Shown here: one piece after another, positions 8,473-18,727 of the stretch
Layout: each line of letters starts with the position of its first letter
How positions within the stretch are numbered: the stretch's first letter is position 1
Assembly: GCA_005801425.1 (NCBI GenBank)
Contig: SYDY01000019.1
Coordinates: 33,765-97,764, forward strand
DNA length: 64,000 nt
Source: Bdellovibrionales bacterium
GTDB lineage: Bacteria > Myxococcota > XYA12-FULL-58-9 > SYDY01
Direction of reading: 5' to 3'
The notes under the pieces: generated by a model
Seen by the model: only the letters and a program-made list of their open reading frames with translations
What the model was told of the DNA's origin: nothing
Database searches by the model: none
Made by a program: the position numbers and the translations under genes

Positions 8473-9345
8473 TCAGGCCATAGCCAATTTAAGTGTTGCA
8501 GCGATCATGGATGGATCATGTGTGATGTGGATGCCAGCGGCTTTCATGGCTGCGAATTTTGCAGCCGCAGTGCCTTTGCCACCTGCGATAATAGCGCCTG
8601 CGTGTCCCATCCGTTTGCCGGCCGGGGCTGTGGCGCCTGCAATAAACCCTGCGATGGGCTTGGTCATATTGCTTTGGGCCCACTCGGCCGCTTCTTCTTC
8701 GGCACTGCCACCTATTTCGCCAATCATGATGATCCCATGGGTATTGGGATCTTGATTGAAGAGATCGAGGCAATCGATGAAGTTGGTGCCGTTGATGGGA
8801 TCACCGCCAATACCGATGCAGGTACTTTGTCCAATGCCGAGGGCAGTGAGCTGGCCCACGGCTTCGTACGTCAGTGTGCCCGAACGCGATACCACGCCCA
8901 CATGCCCAGGAAGATGAATGTGTCCTGGCATGATGCCAATTTTGCATTCACCTGGCGTGATCACGCCGGGGCAGTTGGGTCCAATAAGGCGCGTCTTCGA
9001 GCCTTTGAGTGCATGCTTGACCGTTACCATATCCAAGATAGGAATACCCTCGGTGATGCACACCACAAGCGGTAAGCCTGCATCGGCTGCTTCAAGGATC
9101 GCATCGGCAGCAAATGCGGGGGGGACGTAAATAACACTGGCGTTGGCGCCTGTGGCACGTACGGCTTCTGCGACGGTATCAAAGACAGGCACTTTGTCGG
9201 CAAAGAGGGTGCCACCACGTCCTGGTGTGACACCTGCGACGACCTGTGTGCCATATTCCATCATCAACTTGGCGTGGAAGGATCCTGCGCCGCCGGTGAT
9301 GCCTTGAATGATCAATTTCGTGTTTTTATTGACGAGAACGCTCAT
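8473..9345 (-). CDS. sucD: Succinyl-CoA synthetase subunit alpha
   Basis: A 290-residue alpha subunit of the TCA-cycle ligase that converts succinyl-CoA to succinate with ATP/GTP formation. It has the CoA-binding Rossmann part ('[15 protein letters not shown]') and the phosphohistidine loop '[11 protein letters not shown]'. Its ATG overlaps the end of sucC by 4 bp, the usual coupled arrangement. Confidence 0.97.
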   Translation of the reverse strand: MSVLVNKNTKLIIQGITGGAGSFHAKLMMEYGTQVVAGVTPGRGGTLFADKVPVFDTVAEAVRATGANASVIYVPPAFAADAILEAADAGLPLVVCITEGIPILDMVTVKHALKGSKTRLIGPNCPGVITPGECKIGIMPGHIHLPGHVGVVSRSGTLTYEAVGQLTALGIGQSTCIGIGGDPINGTNFIDCLDLFNQDPNTHGIIMIGEIGGSAEEEAAEWAQSNMTKPIAGFIAGATAPAGKRMGHAGAIIAGGKGTAAAKFAAMKAAGIHITHDPSMIAATLKLAMA

Positions 9346-10538
9346 GAAACGCTCCTCCCTGTTGCAGCGGCAACAACTTTCTTTGCCGCATCATGCATAT
9401 CTCCCGCAGGGGTGATCGCAAGTCCGCTTTCGGCCAGAATTTTTTTACCGAGATCGACATTGGTGCCTTCAAGTCGAACAACCAAAGGAACCGCGAGGCC
9501 TACTTCGCGCGCGGCACCCACAACACCATTGGCGATGACGTCACATTTTGCGATACCCGCAAAAATATTGACCAAAATCGCTTTGACGTTGGGATCGGCC
9601 AAAATGATTTTAAAGGCTTGGGTGACTTGGGCTTCCGTCGCTCCGCCGCCCACATCGAGGAAATTTGAAGGCGATCCACCCGCATTTTTGATGCTGTCCA
9701 TGGTGGCCATGGCAAGTCCTGCACCATTCACCAAACACCCGATGCTGCCTTCAAGGGCTACATAGGACAAACCGGCGTCGTGGGCTTCGGTTTCTTTGGG
9801 ATCTTCTTCGTCGATGTCGCGAAGCTCTTGGATCTCGGGATGACGAAAGAGGGCATTCGCGTCAAAAGTGACCTTTGCATCCAACGCTTTGACTTCGCCT
9901 TCGGCGGTGATCACCAACGGATTCACCTCAACGAGCGACGCATCGGTGGCTGTAAACATCGTGTACAAGCCCGCAAATAGTTTTGCGGCCTGAGACGCTG
10001 TTTGGCCTTCGAGCCCCAGGGCCTTGGCGATTTTTCTGCCATGATAGGGCTTCATGCCGGTGGCAGGATCGATACGCTCTGTCATGATGAGCTCGGGTGT
10101 TTCTTCTGCCACCTTTTCGATGTCCATACCGCCTTCGGTACTTACGATGAACGCAACACGGCTGGTGTCGCGATCCAAAACCACACCAGCGTACAGTTCG
10201 GTTGCTATATTGCTCGCTTCTTCAACGAGAATTTGCTTGACCTGCTGCCCCTCGGGGCCTGTCTGATGGGTGATTAGGTGATTGCCTAAGAGGCTTGCTG
10301 CAAATGCAGCAGCATCCTCAGGCGTTTTGACGACTTTGACACCGTGGACGGAGGGATTTTCCCGAAGGGAACCCTTACCACGACCGCCTGCATGAATTTG
10401 CGCTTTCACAACAACGGTGCCGCCTATTTTTAAGGCTGCGTCGCGCGCTTCATCCGGGGTTTTGGCGATGATCCCACGGGGTACGGGAATACCGTATTTC
10501 CGAAATAGTGCCTTGGCTTGAAATTCGTGGATTTTCAC
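9342..10538 (-). CDS. sucC: Succinyl-CoA synthetase subunit beta
   Basis: An ATP-grasp beta subunit with the N-terminal '[19 protein letters not shown]', the nucleotide loop '[12 protein letters not shown]' and the C-terminal CoA-ligase region '[15 protein letters not shown]'. I start it at the GTG at 10538 (398 residues). The frame stays open to an ATG at 10610, but those 24 extra residues are Cys-rich and do not resemble the family. It is divergent from greA across about 145 bp that must hold both promoters. Confidence 0.95.
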   Translation of the reverse strand: MKIHEFQAKALFRKYGIPVPRGIIAKTPDEARDAALKIGGTVVVKAQIHAGGRGKGSLRENPSVHGVKVVKTPEDAAAFAASLLGNHLITHQTGPEGQQVKQILVEEASNIATELYAGVVLDRDTSRVAFIVSTEGGMDIEKVAEETPELIMTERIDPATGMKPYHGRKIAKALGLEGQTASQAAKLFAGLYTMFTATDASLVEVNPLVITAEGEVKALDAKVTFDANALFRHPEIQELRDIDEEDPKETEAHDAGLSYVALEGSIGCLVNGAGLAMATMDSIKNAGGSPSNFLDVGGGATEAQVTQAFKIILADPNVKAILVNIFAGIAKCDVIANGVVGAAREVGLAVPLVVRLEGTNVDLGKKILAESGLAITPAGDMHDAAKKVVAAATGRSVS

Positions 10539-10682
10539 AGGGGTCTCACAGGAAAAAGGGAAACATGTGCTTGTGCGGCGCTTGTAACAGTCCATGAGGT
10601 GGGTGTGCAAGATCGAGTGATGCCACTTTGAGATGGCTCTTTGCTCTTGCTACGACGCTTGTCCGTTGCATATCAAACGCCT

Positions 10683-11156
10683 ATGTCTACATTCCCTCTG
10701 ACCCCCGAAGGCCATGAACGACTCAAGGAAGAGCTGAAAAGGCTTAAAACGGTTGACCGACCTCGGATCAGCCAAGAAATAGGGACGGCCCGTGAGCTGG
10801 GGGATTTGTCTGAAAACTTTGAGTACCATGCGGCCAAAGATCGACAGGGCCTTATTGAAGCTAAAATTCGTATGCTTGAAGATCAGATGTCTCGGGCTGA
10901 AGTGATTGACCCACGCACGTTTTCGGGTGACCGTGTGGTGTTTGGTGCGACAGTAACTATCTTGGACATCGAAACAGACGACGAAAAAACCTATCGCATC
11001 GTGGGTGAATACGAAGCCGATCTGACCCAAGGCAGTATTTCGATCACATCACCCTTGGCCCGCGCACTTATTGGTCGCGAAGTGGGCGATGAAGTACAGA
11101 TCCCTGGGAAAGCAGGAAAACGTACTGTGGAAATTTCGGATGTTATTTTCAAGTGA
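10683..11156 (+). CDS. greA: Transcription elongation factor GreA
   Basis: A 157-residue factor that rescues backtracked RNA polymerase by stimulating transcript cleavage. The N-terminal coiled coil begins 'PLTPEGHERLKEELKRLK' and carries the acidic tip ('GDLSENFEYHAAK'). The C-terminal FKBP-like domain ends in 'PGKAGKRTVEI'. The ATG at 10683 gives the normal GreA length; an upstream frame extension of 14 residues is unlikely. Its stop overlaps the GTG of recG (GTGA). Confidence 0.96.
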   Translation: MSTFPLTPEGHERLKEELKRLKTVDRPRISQEIGTARELGDLSENFEYHAAKDRQGLIEAKIRMLEDQMSRAEVIDPRTFSGDRVVFGATVTILDIETDDEKTYRIVGEYEADLTQGSISITSPLARALIGREVGDEVQIPGKAGKRTVEISDVIFK

Positions 11157-13570
11157 GTGTTTTTTTAGATCTTCTCGATATTCTTGAAGCGCCGTTGCGT
11201 ATTGCCAAACAAGGCCCCGAACAATTTTTACGCATTGCGGACTTGGGCCCTACGCTTATTCGGATGCTTGATCGCGTGGACGCACATGGGTTGTTAGAAC
11301 CGCAAAAAATGTGGGTAAAAACGTTTCGTGAACGTTGTGCGCATATTTCTACGGAAGCGCGTTCGGGTCATCGTGAGGCGATCGCTCTTTGGGGCTTGAT
11401 TCAAGCAGCGCGAGTCGTGCCTGTTGTCGCAACTAAAGTCGTTGCATCTGCGAATGCACTCGCACCGGATGCATTGGTGCAATACGTGAAAGGTGTTGGT
11501 CCGAAGCTTGCAACATCATTGAATGAACATGGGATCCTCACTGTTGCAGATCTGCTTTGTTATTTTCCACGACGCTTTGAAGGGCATCAGGGGACTTCTG
11601 TTGCGCAATTGATGCCCGAGATGACAGCCTCTGTTTTTGTCACAGTGGCGCGTGTGCCACAATTGCGTGGCTTTGGTGGCAAAACATCGCTTTCTGTATT
11701 GGTGCGCGATGATTCTGGATTTGTGCAATTGAAATGGTTTCGTGTCCCGGGTGGAAAAACGTTTGCCGATAAATTCCAGATGGGTCGCAAGCTGCGTGCC
11801 ACAGGAAAAACAAGCAGCTTCGGCAATCAAATGCAAATGGTTCACCCTACGGTTGTCTTTGATGGTGACGCCGAAATCCAAGCGCCATCGGATGCCATTG
11901 TTTCGTGGTATTCTGAGATCCCAGGCGTACGTCAGCAGCATCTTCGAAAAATAATTGTTGCAGCTTCTGGAAGTATTGCCGCACTCCATGATCCGTTGCC
12001 TGTGACGCTGCGGAAAATGCGAGGTCTTCCTGCTTTGCGTGATTGTGCGCAGGCATTGCATTTTCCCGAAGATCTTAAAGCCGTGGATACGCTCAATGAA
12101 CGCAAAACACCATGGCAACGTCGTTTGGCCTATGAAGAATTTTTACTGCTGCAACTTGCCATGCTTCGAAGAAAACAAGTGGGGACAAAATCGTCTGGCC
12201 TTGCATTGTCGAAACTTAAATTGACAGAACGTGCAGCGCGTTTGTTTCCGTTTCCACTCACAGGTGCGCAAAAACGTGTGCTCGATATTCTTGAGCGCGA
12301 TATGGGTTCAGGACATGCCATGCAGCGTTTATTGCAAGGCGATGTGGGCAGTGGAAAAACAGCGGTAGCATTATCGGCCGCAGCGGGTGTGGTGAGCTCG
12401 GGATATCAAGCGGCGATCATGGTTCCTACGGAAGTTCTGGCCGACCAGCATTTTCGAGGTGCGAAAAAATGGCTTGAGCCTCAAGGGATCCGTGTGGCGT
12501 TGCTGACGGGTGGAATGCGAACGGCTGGGCGTCGTGCGGTGTTGGAAGAATTGGCATCCGGTCAGTTGGATGTGGTGATTGGAACCCATGCGCTGATCCA
12601 AGACGGGGTACAATTTAAATGTCTTGGTCTTGCGGTCATCGACGAACAGCATCGTTTTGGTGTTTTACAGCGGGCGAGCTTGGCATCGTTTGATCGATCA
12701 GGATCTCATGTGCTTCCTCACACGTTGGTAATGACTGCAACACCTATTCCACGCACGCTTGCCATGACGGTGTATGGTGATTTGGATGTGGCTATTCTTG
12801 ATGAATTGCCGCCAGGACGAACGCCGATCAAGACCTATTTGTGTCGCGAGAAAGAGCGTGAAGATGTTTACGCGAAAGTGCGTGTGGCAATCACCGAAGG
12901 GCGGCAAGCCTATGTTGTTCTTCCGTTGGTGGAAGATTCGGACAAAGAAGGTGTTGAGCATTTGCGATCGGCCACAGAAACTGCAGAAGAACTTTCCGGT
13001 GGTTTTTTGCATGGCTTGCGTGTTGGTCTTTTGCACGGCCGTATGAGCAGCTACGACAAAGATACGGCTTTGCGTGATTTTGCAGCCGGTGAGATCCAAG
13101 TGCTTGTTTCTACCACGGTGATTGAAGTCGGTATCGATGTGGCCAATGCCACGGTGATGGTCATCGAAAATGCAGAACGTTTTGGTTTAAGCCAATTGCA
13201 TCAATTGCGTGGACGCGTGGGGCGCGGTGCACACGCGAGTACGTGTTATTTGGTGCCAGGTTTCACCCGTTCAGAAGATGCATGGCAACGACTTTCTGTC
13301 ATGACAAAAACATCCGATGGATTTGTGATTGCCGAAGAAGATCTAGCGATCCGAGGTCCGGGTGATTTTGTGGGGATCCGTCAGGCGGGTGTACCGCTTC
13401 TTAGTTATGCCAATCTTGCCCGCGATGGTGATTTGTTGGAAGTTGCCCGTGATGATGCCCGTGCTATTTTGCAAGAAGATCCTGAACTTACCCATGACGT
13501 TCATCAAGCGCTAAGGCTGACACTTGAGGAGCGCTGGGAGAAACGTTTGGGGCTTGCGGCGGTGGCTTAG
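11153..13570 (+). CDS. recG: ATP-dependent DNA helicase RecG
   Basis: An 805-residue branch-migration helicase that processes stalled forks and Holliday junctions. After an extra N-terminal region of about 115 residues it has the OB-fold wedge domain, Walker A 'LQGDVGSGKTAVAL', the DEQHRFGVLQR box, motif III 'TATPIPRT', and motif VI region 'QLRGRVGRG'. The GTG start overlaps the greA stop. It is longer than E. coli RecG (693), the surplus being at the N-terminus before the wedge. Confidence 0.96.
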   Translation: MSVFLDLLDILEAPLRIAKQGPEQFLRIADLGPTLIRMLDRVDAHGLLEPQKMWVKTFRERCAHISTEARSGHREAIALWGLIQAARVVPVVATKVVASANALAPDALVQYVKGVGPKLATSLNEHGILTVADLLCYFPRRFEGHQGTSVAQLMPEMTASVFVTVARVPQLRGFGGKTSLSVLVRDDSGFVQLKWFRVPGGKTFADKFQMGRKLRATGKTSSFGNQMQMVHPTVVFDGDAEIQAPSDAIVSWYSEIPGVRQQHLRKIIVAASGSIAALHDPLPVTLRKMRGLPALRDCAQALHFPEDLKAVDTLNERKTPWQRRLAYEEFLLLQLAMLRRKQVGTKSSGLALSKLKLTERAARLFPFPLTGAQKRVLDILERDMGSGHAMQRLLQGDVGSGKTAVALSAAAGVVSSGYQAAIMVPTEVLADQHFRGAKKWLEPQGIRVALLTGGMRTAGRRAVLEELASGQLDVVIGTHALIQDGVQFKCLGLAVIDEQHRFGVLQRASLASFDRSGSHVLPHTLVMTATPIPRTLAMTVYGDLDVAILDELPPGRTPIKTYLCREKEREDVYAKVRVAITEGRQAYVVLPLVEDSDKEGVEHLRSATETAEELSGGFLHGLRVGLLHGRMSSYDKDTALRDFAAGEIQVLVSTTVIEVGIDVANATVMVIENAERFGLSQLHQLRGRVGRGAHASTCYLVPGFTRSEDAWQRLSVMTKTSDGFVIAEEDLAIRGPGDFVGIRQAGVPLLSYANLARDGDLLEVARDDARAILQEDPELTHDVHQALRLTLEERWEKRLGLAAVA

Positions 13571-13659
13571 AGCTATCTTCGATTGCCAAGATCCTTGGCG
13601 GTTTCAATAATTCGAGGTATTTACATAGATAGGGGTGGGAGCAACGCGAGGTGGTAGTT

Positions 13660-14997
13660 ATGAACCCAGGAAAGTCCTCCCATCGACCTTTGTCCGATAC
13701 AACGCGGCTTGGTTTGATAGGTCTCGGCACTGTGGGGGGGGGCGTTGCGGAGATCCTCGCTAAGCATCAAGATCTCATTGTTGCGCGTTCAGGTGCGAGT
13801 ATGGAAATTGTACGTGCCGCCGTGCGTGATGTTGATCGCGTGCGAGAAGGTGCGGCGCACCACGTTCGGTTGACGACTAAGATCGAAGATATTGTGTCGG
13901 CACCTGATGTCGACATTGTGGTGGAGCTGATGGGCGGTGTTGACGCAGCCTATAAACATATTAGGCGTGCACTTGAGAACGGTAAGCCTGTGGTGACCGC
14001 AAACAAGGCGGTATTGGCGCAACATGGTCCGGAGCTTTATGCTATTGCAGCGGCACATGGTGTTGACGTTTATTTTGAAGCGGCTGTGGCGGGTGGGATC
14101 CCGATCATTCGTACGATGCGTGAAGGATTGGCGGCAGATAGGATCACGGCAGTGCGTGGGATCCTTAATGGCACGACCAATTTTGTTTTAGGGCTCATGG
14201 GTGAAGGGCAAAGTTACGGTGAAGCACTGGCGGAAGCGCAACGTCGTGGTTATGCCGAGTCAGATCCTACTATCGATGTGAATGGTCGCGATGCGGCTGA
14301 TAAGCTGACGATATTGGCCCATCTTGCGTATGGCGTTGAAGTGCGACCTCAGGATTTTCCTGTGGTAGGGATAGAGTCGCTTACGCCGGAAGTTTTGCGC
14401 GATGCCCATGATCTGGGTTTTGCGGTTAAGCTTTTGGGGATTGCAAAGCGTGTGGGTTCAAGTCGTGCCATGCGTTTGGACTTGCGTGTTCACCCTACGT
14501 TTGTACCCCTAGAACACCAATTGGCGTCTGTGCCTGGCGCACAAAATGCTATTTCGGTCGTAAGTGATGCACTTGGGCAAACGTTGTACCAAGGTCCAGG
14601 TGCGGGTGGCATGCCTACAGGCAGCGCTGTGGTATCCGATCTTATCGAGGCTGCGCGCAGTTTGCGATTGGGCGTATCTGGGCGGGTTAAGGCGAGCCGC
14701 AAAGCAGCCATGGCCCTTGTGGATCCTGCAGATGCGCGTGCCTGTTTTTATTTGCGTTTTCTCGTAGACGACAAACCAGGCGTTCTTGCAGCGATCACAC
14801 GCATTCTTGCCGATCATAAAATCAGTCTTGAGACGGTACTTCAACGCAGCCGTTGTAAAATCGATGGTGATGTTCCGTTGCTTCTTGTGACCCACGAAAC
14901 AACCCAAGGTGCTGTGGACGCTGCGATCCAAGAAGTTAAAAAACTACGTACAGTGCGCAACGGGCATCATCATGTGCCGATCATGGAGGTCATGTAG
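13660..14997 (+). CDS. hom: Homoserine dehydrogenase
   Basis: A 445-residue enzyme reducing aspartate semialdehyde to homoserine, the branch point to Met and Thr. It has the NAD(P)-binding 'LIGLGTVGGGVAEIL', the substrate region 'GILNGTTNFVL', the catalytic Lys region 'GRDAADKL', and a C-terminal ACT domain ('RFLVDDKPGVLAAITRILA') that usually binds the feedback amino acid. The ATG at 13660 has a GAGGTGG about 6 bp upstream; GTG at 13651 is an alternative. There is no ThrA-type kinase fusion. Confidence 0.96.
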   Translation: MNPGKSSHRPLSDTTRLGLIGLGTVGGGVAEILAKHQDLIVARSGASMEIVRAAVRDVDRVREGAAHHVRLTTKIEDIVSAPDVDIVVELMGGVDAAYKHIRRALENGKPVVTANKAVLAQHGPELYAIAAAHGVDVYFEAAVAGGIPIIRTMREGLAADRITAVRGILNGTTNFVLGLMGEGQSYGEALAEAQRRGYAESDPTIDVNGRDAADKLTILAHLAYGVEVRPQDFPVVGIESLTPEVLRDAHDLGFAVKLLGIAKRVGSSRAMRLDLRVHPTFVPLEHQLASVPGAQNAISVVSDALGQTLYQGPGAGGMPTGSAVVSDLIEAARSLRLGVSGRVKASRKAAMALVDPADARACFYLRFLVDDKPGVLAAITRILADHKISLETVLQRSRCKIDGDVPLLLVTHETTQGAVDAAIQEVKKLRTVRNGHHHVPIMEVM

Positions 14998-15051
14998 GGC
15001 GAATTTCTAAAAATAAATGAAAATAAACCTTGTTCTGTTCTTAAGTTGTCC

Positions 15052-15089
15052 CTACCTTTTAGGTAGAGCCCGCAATCACCTTAGGGTGA
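15052..15089 (+). other. Two small hairpins before a GTG-start small gene
   Basis: CTACCT-TTT-AGGTAG (15052-15066) and TCACC-TTAG-GGTGA (15076-15089) are adjacent short stem-loops between hom and the next small gene. Neither is followed by a T-run, so they are not obvious terminators. They could be part of a leader or chance pairs. Confidence 0.35.
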
Positions 15090-15106
15090 AGAAAGGACAA
15101 AGCATC

Positions 15107-15301
15107 GTGCTCACCGCCTTGATCATTGAGCAGGTTAAACGGCGTGAACGTGAGAAAGCTTATCAAAAGGAACGTCCTTTTCTGGAAGTTCCAAGACCCC
15201 ATCCCGACGATGAACGTCGTCAGGAACGAAATGGGGGATTTCAAAAACAAAACAATAACGATGAAACGGCACCGCGTGGGGTGATTGTCATTCAGTTGTA
15301 A
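15107..15301 (+). CDS. Small conserved-type hypothetical protein
   Basis: A 64-residue protein rich in Arg, Glu and Pro: 'LIIEQVKRREREKA', then Pro-containing 'LEVPRPHP', and a hydrophobic C-terminus 'RGVIVIQL'. I recall similar short proteins, with a charged middle and an 'RGV.VI.L' end, in other deltaproteobacteria, but cannot name a family. The GTG at 15107 is chosen because AAAGGA lies about 10 bp upstream. The open frame extends to an ATG at 15017, but that part reads like leader. Its last 14 bp overlap the end of trpD on the other strand. Confidence 0.5.
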   Translation: MLTALIIEQVKRREREKAYQKERPFLEVPRPHPDDERRQERNGGFQKQNNNDETAPRGVIVIQL

Positions 15302-16304
15302 TAGCGATCAGCGCATCGAGGCGCCCAAGGGCTTCTCCTGAACTGAGGATCTCGTGGGCGCGCTCTGTTCCTTGTTTGAGATCGCGGGCTTTGCCTGCAA
15401 TGCAAATCGCTGCTCCTGCGTTGATTGCCACGGCATCGCGCATTGCACCTTTGTTTTTTCCACGCAAAATTTCGCGCATGATCTCTGCATTTCTTTTGGC
15501 GTCCCCACCTGCAAGATCGTCAATGTTTGCACGGGCAATGCCTACGTCTTCAGGGCGGATTGTAAATTCGCGTACTCCAGTGCCTGTCCATTCTGCCACA
15601 TGGGTATCAGCACAAACGCTGATTTCATCCAGTCCATCATCGCTATGAACAACCCAGGCTCGCAATGTGCCGAGTCTACCGAGTGCTCCGGCAAGTGGAA
15701 CAAGAAAATGCTTGCTGAATACGCCCATCAATTGGTGCGTCGCATGGGCTGGGTTGGTAAGAGGCCCAAGTAAATTAAAGAGTGTGCGTACGCCCAATGT
15801 TTGTCGCACGGTGGCGGCATGTCGCATGGCAGGATGAAATTCTGGCGCGAACAAAAATCCGATCCCTGCTTCGCGAATACATCGCTGCACAACATCGAGA
15901 GGCGCTGCAATATTAACACCGGAAGCAACCAGTACATCGGCGCTGCCCGATTTGCTGCTGATGGCGCGATTGCCGTGTTTGGCAACGGTGATGCCTGCTG
16001 CGGCCACCACAAAAGAAACCGCCGTAGATATGTTGAATGTGTGCGCGCCGTCGCCTCCCGTGCCACATGTGTCAAAAATGGGCGTGTCGGCTTTGATGTG
16101 TATGGCAGACATACGTGAGCGCATGGCCTCTGCGGCGCCAGTGATCTCATCAACGGTTTCGCCTTTGCAGCGAAGTGCAATCAAAAACCCGGCAATCTGA
16201 ATTTCATGAACTTTACCATCCATGATCTCACCCATCGTACGTCGCATCACATCTTGGGGGAGATGTTTTCCATCGATGAGTGTTTTGATTTGATCGGTTA
16301 ACAC
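15288..16304 (-). CDS. trpD: Anthranilate phosphoribosyltransferase
   Basis: A 338-residue enzyme transferring the PRPP ribose-phosphate to anthranilate in tryptophan synthesis. It shows the PRPP/anthranilate motif '[17 protein letters not shown]', then '[17 protein letters not shown]' and '[20 protein letters not shown]' (part), all diagnostic. It overlaps trpG by 7 bp. No trpC, trpF, trpB or trpA is nearby, so the pathway is split across the genome. Confidence 0.96.
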   Translation of the reverse strand: MLTDQIKTLIDGKHLPQDVMRRTMGEIMDGKVHEIQIAGFLIALRCKGETVDEITGAAEAMRSRMSAIHIKADTPIFDTCGTGGDGAHTFNISTAVSFVVAAAGITVAKHGNRAISSKSGSADVLVASGVNIAAPLDVVQRCIREAGIGFLFAPEFHPAMRHAATVRQTLGVRTLFNLLGPLTNPAHATHQLMGVFSKHFLVPLAGALGRLGTLRAWVVHSDDGLDEISVCADTHVAEWTGTGVREFTIRPEDVGIARANIDDLAGGDAKRNAEIMREILRGKNKGAMRDAVAINAGAAICIAGKARDLKQGTERAHEILSSGEALGRLDALIAITTE

Positions 16305-16867
16305 GCGAGAAACCCTTCCAGAAGCTTTTTGCCGTGTTCTGTGAGAATCGATTCCGGATGAAACTGCACACCTTCCGCGCCGGTGGGTTGGTGTCTTATT
16401 CCCATGATTTCTTTCGGATTGTTGTGCACGGTGGCACTTATTTTAAAATCACGGGGAAGAGAGTTTTTATCGACAATCAACGAATGATAGCGGGTGGCCG
16501 CAAAGGGCTGTGGCATAAAACGAAAAATCGTTTTTCCATCATGGGCAATCTGCGATGTTTTTCCATGCATAATACGATCGGCACGAACGACGCGCCCCCC
16601 GAAGGCTTGCGCAAGCGCCTGATGGCCCAGACAAACACCGAGCAAAGGGATTCGTCCTGCAAAATAGCGAATAGCATCCAGTGAAATGCCTGCACTGTCG
16701 GGATTTCCGGGGCCTGGTGAAATAAGAATACGCGCTGGTTTCATATCAGCGATTTCTTGCACGGAGGCGGCATCATTGCGCACGACATGAACCTCGGCGC
16801 CAAGCTCACAGAGGTATTGATAAATGTTGTAGGTAAACGAATCATAGTTATCGATAATGACTATCAT
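16298..16867 (-). CDS. trpG: Anthranilate/aminodeoxychorismate synthase glutamine amidotransferase
   Basis: A 189-residue class I glutaminase with the catalytic Cys in '[15 protein letters not shown]' and the His/Glu of '[10 protein letters not shown]'. It supplies ammonia to TrpE. Such subunits often also serve PabB in folate synthesis. Its closeness to folC fits a shared TrpG/PabA, though no pabB is seen here. It overlaps trpE by 4 bp. Confidence 0.95.
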   Translation of the reverse strand: MIVIIDNYDSFTYNIYQYLCELGAEVHVVRNDAASVQEIADMKPARILISPGPGNPDSAGISLDAIRYFAGRIPLLGVCLGHQALAQAFGGRVVRADRIMHGKTSQIAHDGKTIFRFMPQPFAATRYHSLIVDKNSLPRDFKISATVHNNPKEIMGIRHQPTGAEGVQFHPESILTEHGKKLLEGFLAC

Positions 16868-18267
16868 CTTTTACACCCCGATGCTGCCCATTCTGCGGCA
16901 CGAAAGACTGCGCGGGCTTTGTGTTCTGTTTCATCGGCTTCTTTGACAGGATCGCTGTCATCGACAATGCCTGCACCGGCTTGCATCACAAAAGTATGAT
17001 CTATTTTTGTGAGCGTACGAATGGCAATGCCAAAGTTTGCATCGCCATTGGGGCAAAAATATCCGACTGCGCCGCCATAAATACCCCGCCTGCGATTTTC
17101 TAGTTCGTCGATAATTTGCATGGCGCGAACTTTTGGGGCGCCGCTGAGTGTGCCTGCGGGAAATGCGGCACGCAGTGCATCAAAAGCCGTAAATGAAGGG
17201 TCGAGCATGCCATCTACTTGGCTTACGATGTGCATGACATGTGAATAGTTTTCGACGACCATGAGTTCGCTCACTTGTACAGAACCTGGGACAGCAACGC
17301 GCCCAATATCGTTTCGGCCCAGATCGACAAGCATGATATGTTCGGCGATTTCTTTGGGATCCGATAAAAGATCGCGTGCATGTTGCGCATCTTTTTCTTT
17401 ATTGTGGCTGCGTGGCCTTGTCCCTGCAATGGGACGCACGGTGATCTTTCTTTCCTGAACACGCACCATTACTTCGGGCGATGCACCTGATATTTGTAGA
17501 TTGGGCACGTCAAAATGAAACATGTAGGGCGATGGATTGATCATGCGAAGACCACGATACACATCAAATGCGTGGCTTGTTGCGGGCAATTCAAATCGGC
17601 GTGACAAAACAACTTGGATGATGTCGCCTTGCTTGATGTGTTGTTTTGCCATTTTCACCCTTTCAATGAACGCTTCACGACTGTCGATGGCAATAGGTTC
17701 ATGCCATTCGGAAATTTTCGGAAGTTCATGAGGCAATCCTTCTGCCAGCGCTGCCATACTTTTTCCAAGGATCTCCTGATTCGATGCATAGAGGGTGAGG
17801 GTGTGTTCGTGATTGTTAAAGGCAGCCAATAATTCGGGTTCAAAAAAATAAAGATCGGGAACTTCGGCTTTCCCAGGGGGCGTGCCTTTTTGGAGAATAG
17901 GCTCAAAACCGCGAACGGCATCGTAAGCGACGTAACCGAATATCCCGCCCACAAAGGGCGGCGTGCCTGGCGCATGTTGAAGCGGATTTTTTAACAGACA
18001 TTCTTCGAGCGCTGTTAACGGATCACTGCAGGCAATGTGTTGTATGCCGGAGGTATTTGTGACTGTAAGCGTGTTCTCGCCCACATGAAACACACGTTTT
18101 GCTCCAAAACCTAGGACCGAATTTGCCGACCATTGCCGTGGTCCTTCAACACTCTCGAGAAGAAAACTGTGGGACCATCCCATACGCCGCAATTTTAAAT
18201 ACGTACTGACAGGGGTATCCAAATCAGCATGCAGGCATTGAATTGCATATTTTTCATTTATGGTCAT
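16864..18267 (-). CDS. trpE: Anthranilate synthase component I
   Basis: A 467-residue chorismate-using enzyme. The N-terminal 'SFLLESVEG' contains the LLES element that forms part of the tryptophan feedback site, favouring TrpE over PabB. The chorismate-binding domain shows 'RPIAGTRPR', '[16 protein letters not shown]' and '[15 protein letters not shown]'. It opens the trpE-trpG-trpD run, each gene overlapping the next. No leader peptide with Trp codons was recognised upstream. Confidence 0.96.
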   Translation of the reverse strand: MTINEKYAIQCLHADLDTPVSTYLKLRRMGWSHSFLLESVEGPRQWSANSVLGFGAKRVFHVGENTLTVTNTSGIQHIACSDPLTALEECLLKNPLQHAPGTPPFVGGIFGYVAYDAVRGFEPILQKGTPPGKAEVPDLYFFEPELLAAFNNHEHTLTLYASNQEILGKSMAALAEGLPHELPKISEWHEPIAIDSREAFIERVKMAKQHIKQGDIIQVVLSRRFELPATSHAFDVYRGLRMINPSPYMFHFDVPNLQISGASPEVMVRVQERKITVRPIAGTRPRSHNKEKDAQHARDLLSDPKEIAEHIMLVDLGRNDIGRVAVPGSVQVSELMVVENYSHVMHIVSQVDGMLDPSFTAFDALRAAFPAGTLSGAPKVRAMQIIDELENRRRGIYGGAVGYFCPNGDANFGIAIRTLTKIDHTFVMQAGAGIVDDSDPVKEADETEHKARAVFRAAEWAASGCKR

Positions 18268-18283
18268 GTATGTCGATATTTAG

Positions 18284-18727
18284 TCAGTTGTGGTGTGCAA
18301 AGTCCATGGTGATGAGCTCGTCTCGCTGATCATGGGTGAAGGGGAGATCAGGGGCTTTTAGAAAGATGTCGATCCATACGGTGGGGCTTTGTGCGGTGGT
18401 GTGTTGCGGCGCTATCCAGAGAACCGAGCTATCGAAATAACGGGTGTCGAGAGGTCGCCTGTCGTTGGCGATCGGGATTGTTCCGTTGGGCAGTGTGATC
18501 CTTACAATATCGGGCGCGATGCGTTTGATTTCAGGCGTACAATGCCCATGGGTCGCAATGAATATGCGCGAGGCTTCTTGGTAATGCTGAAAGCCGATCC
18601 GCTTGACGTCACAGTCATTGTTGAAAAGTTGGGATTGTCCAAAAAGCAGAAATACCCAAAAAGCCATGAATGTGATTTTAGTGGGAATGGCGTGATGTTG
18701 CCAATTAACCGTCAACAGGTGGATCAC
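18284..18727 (-). CDS. Hypothetical protein with AMIN-like domain
   Basis: A 147-residue protein with a hydrophobic segment near residues 20-35 (signal or anchor). The following region has the AMIN-domain rhythm 'ASRIFIATHGHCTPEIKRI' then 'DIVRITLPN'. AMIN domains target periplasmic proteins to the cell wall or to secretin pores. The start at 18727 overlaps the end of folC by 23 bp; an internal Met at 18667 is possible. It lies between folC and trpE, with no obvious link to either. The domain call is tentative. Confidence 0.5.
   Translation of the reverse strand: MIHLLTVNWQHHAIPTKITFMAFWVFLLFGQSQLFNNDCDVKRIGFQHYQEASRIFIATHGHCTPEIKRIAPDIVRITLPNGTIPIANDRRPLDTRYFDSSVLWIAPQHTTAQSPTVWIDIFLKAPDLPFTHDQRDELITMDFAHHN

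Noticed and set aside
11516-12118. 200-codon open frame on the minus strand
   Set aside because: Antisense to recG, no start signal and no recognisable domain.
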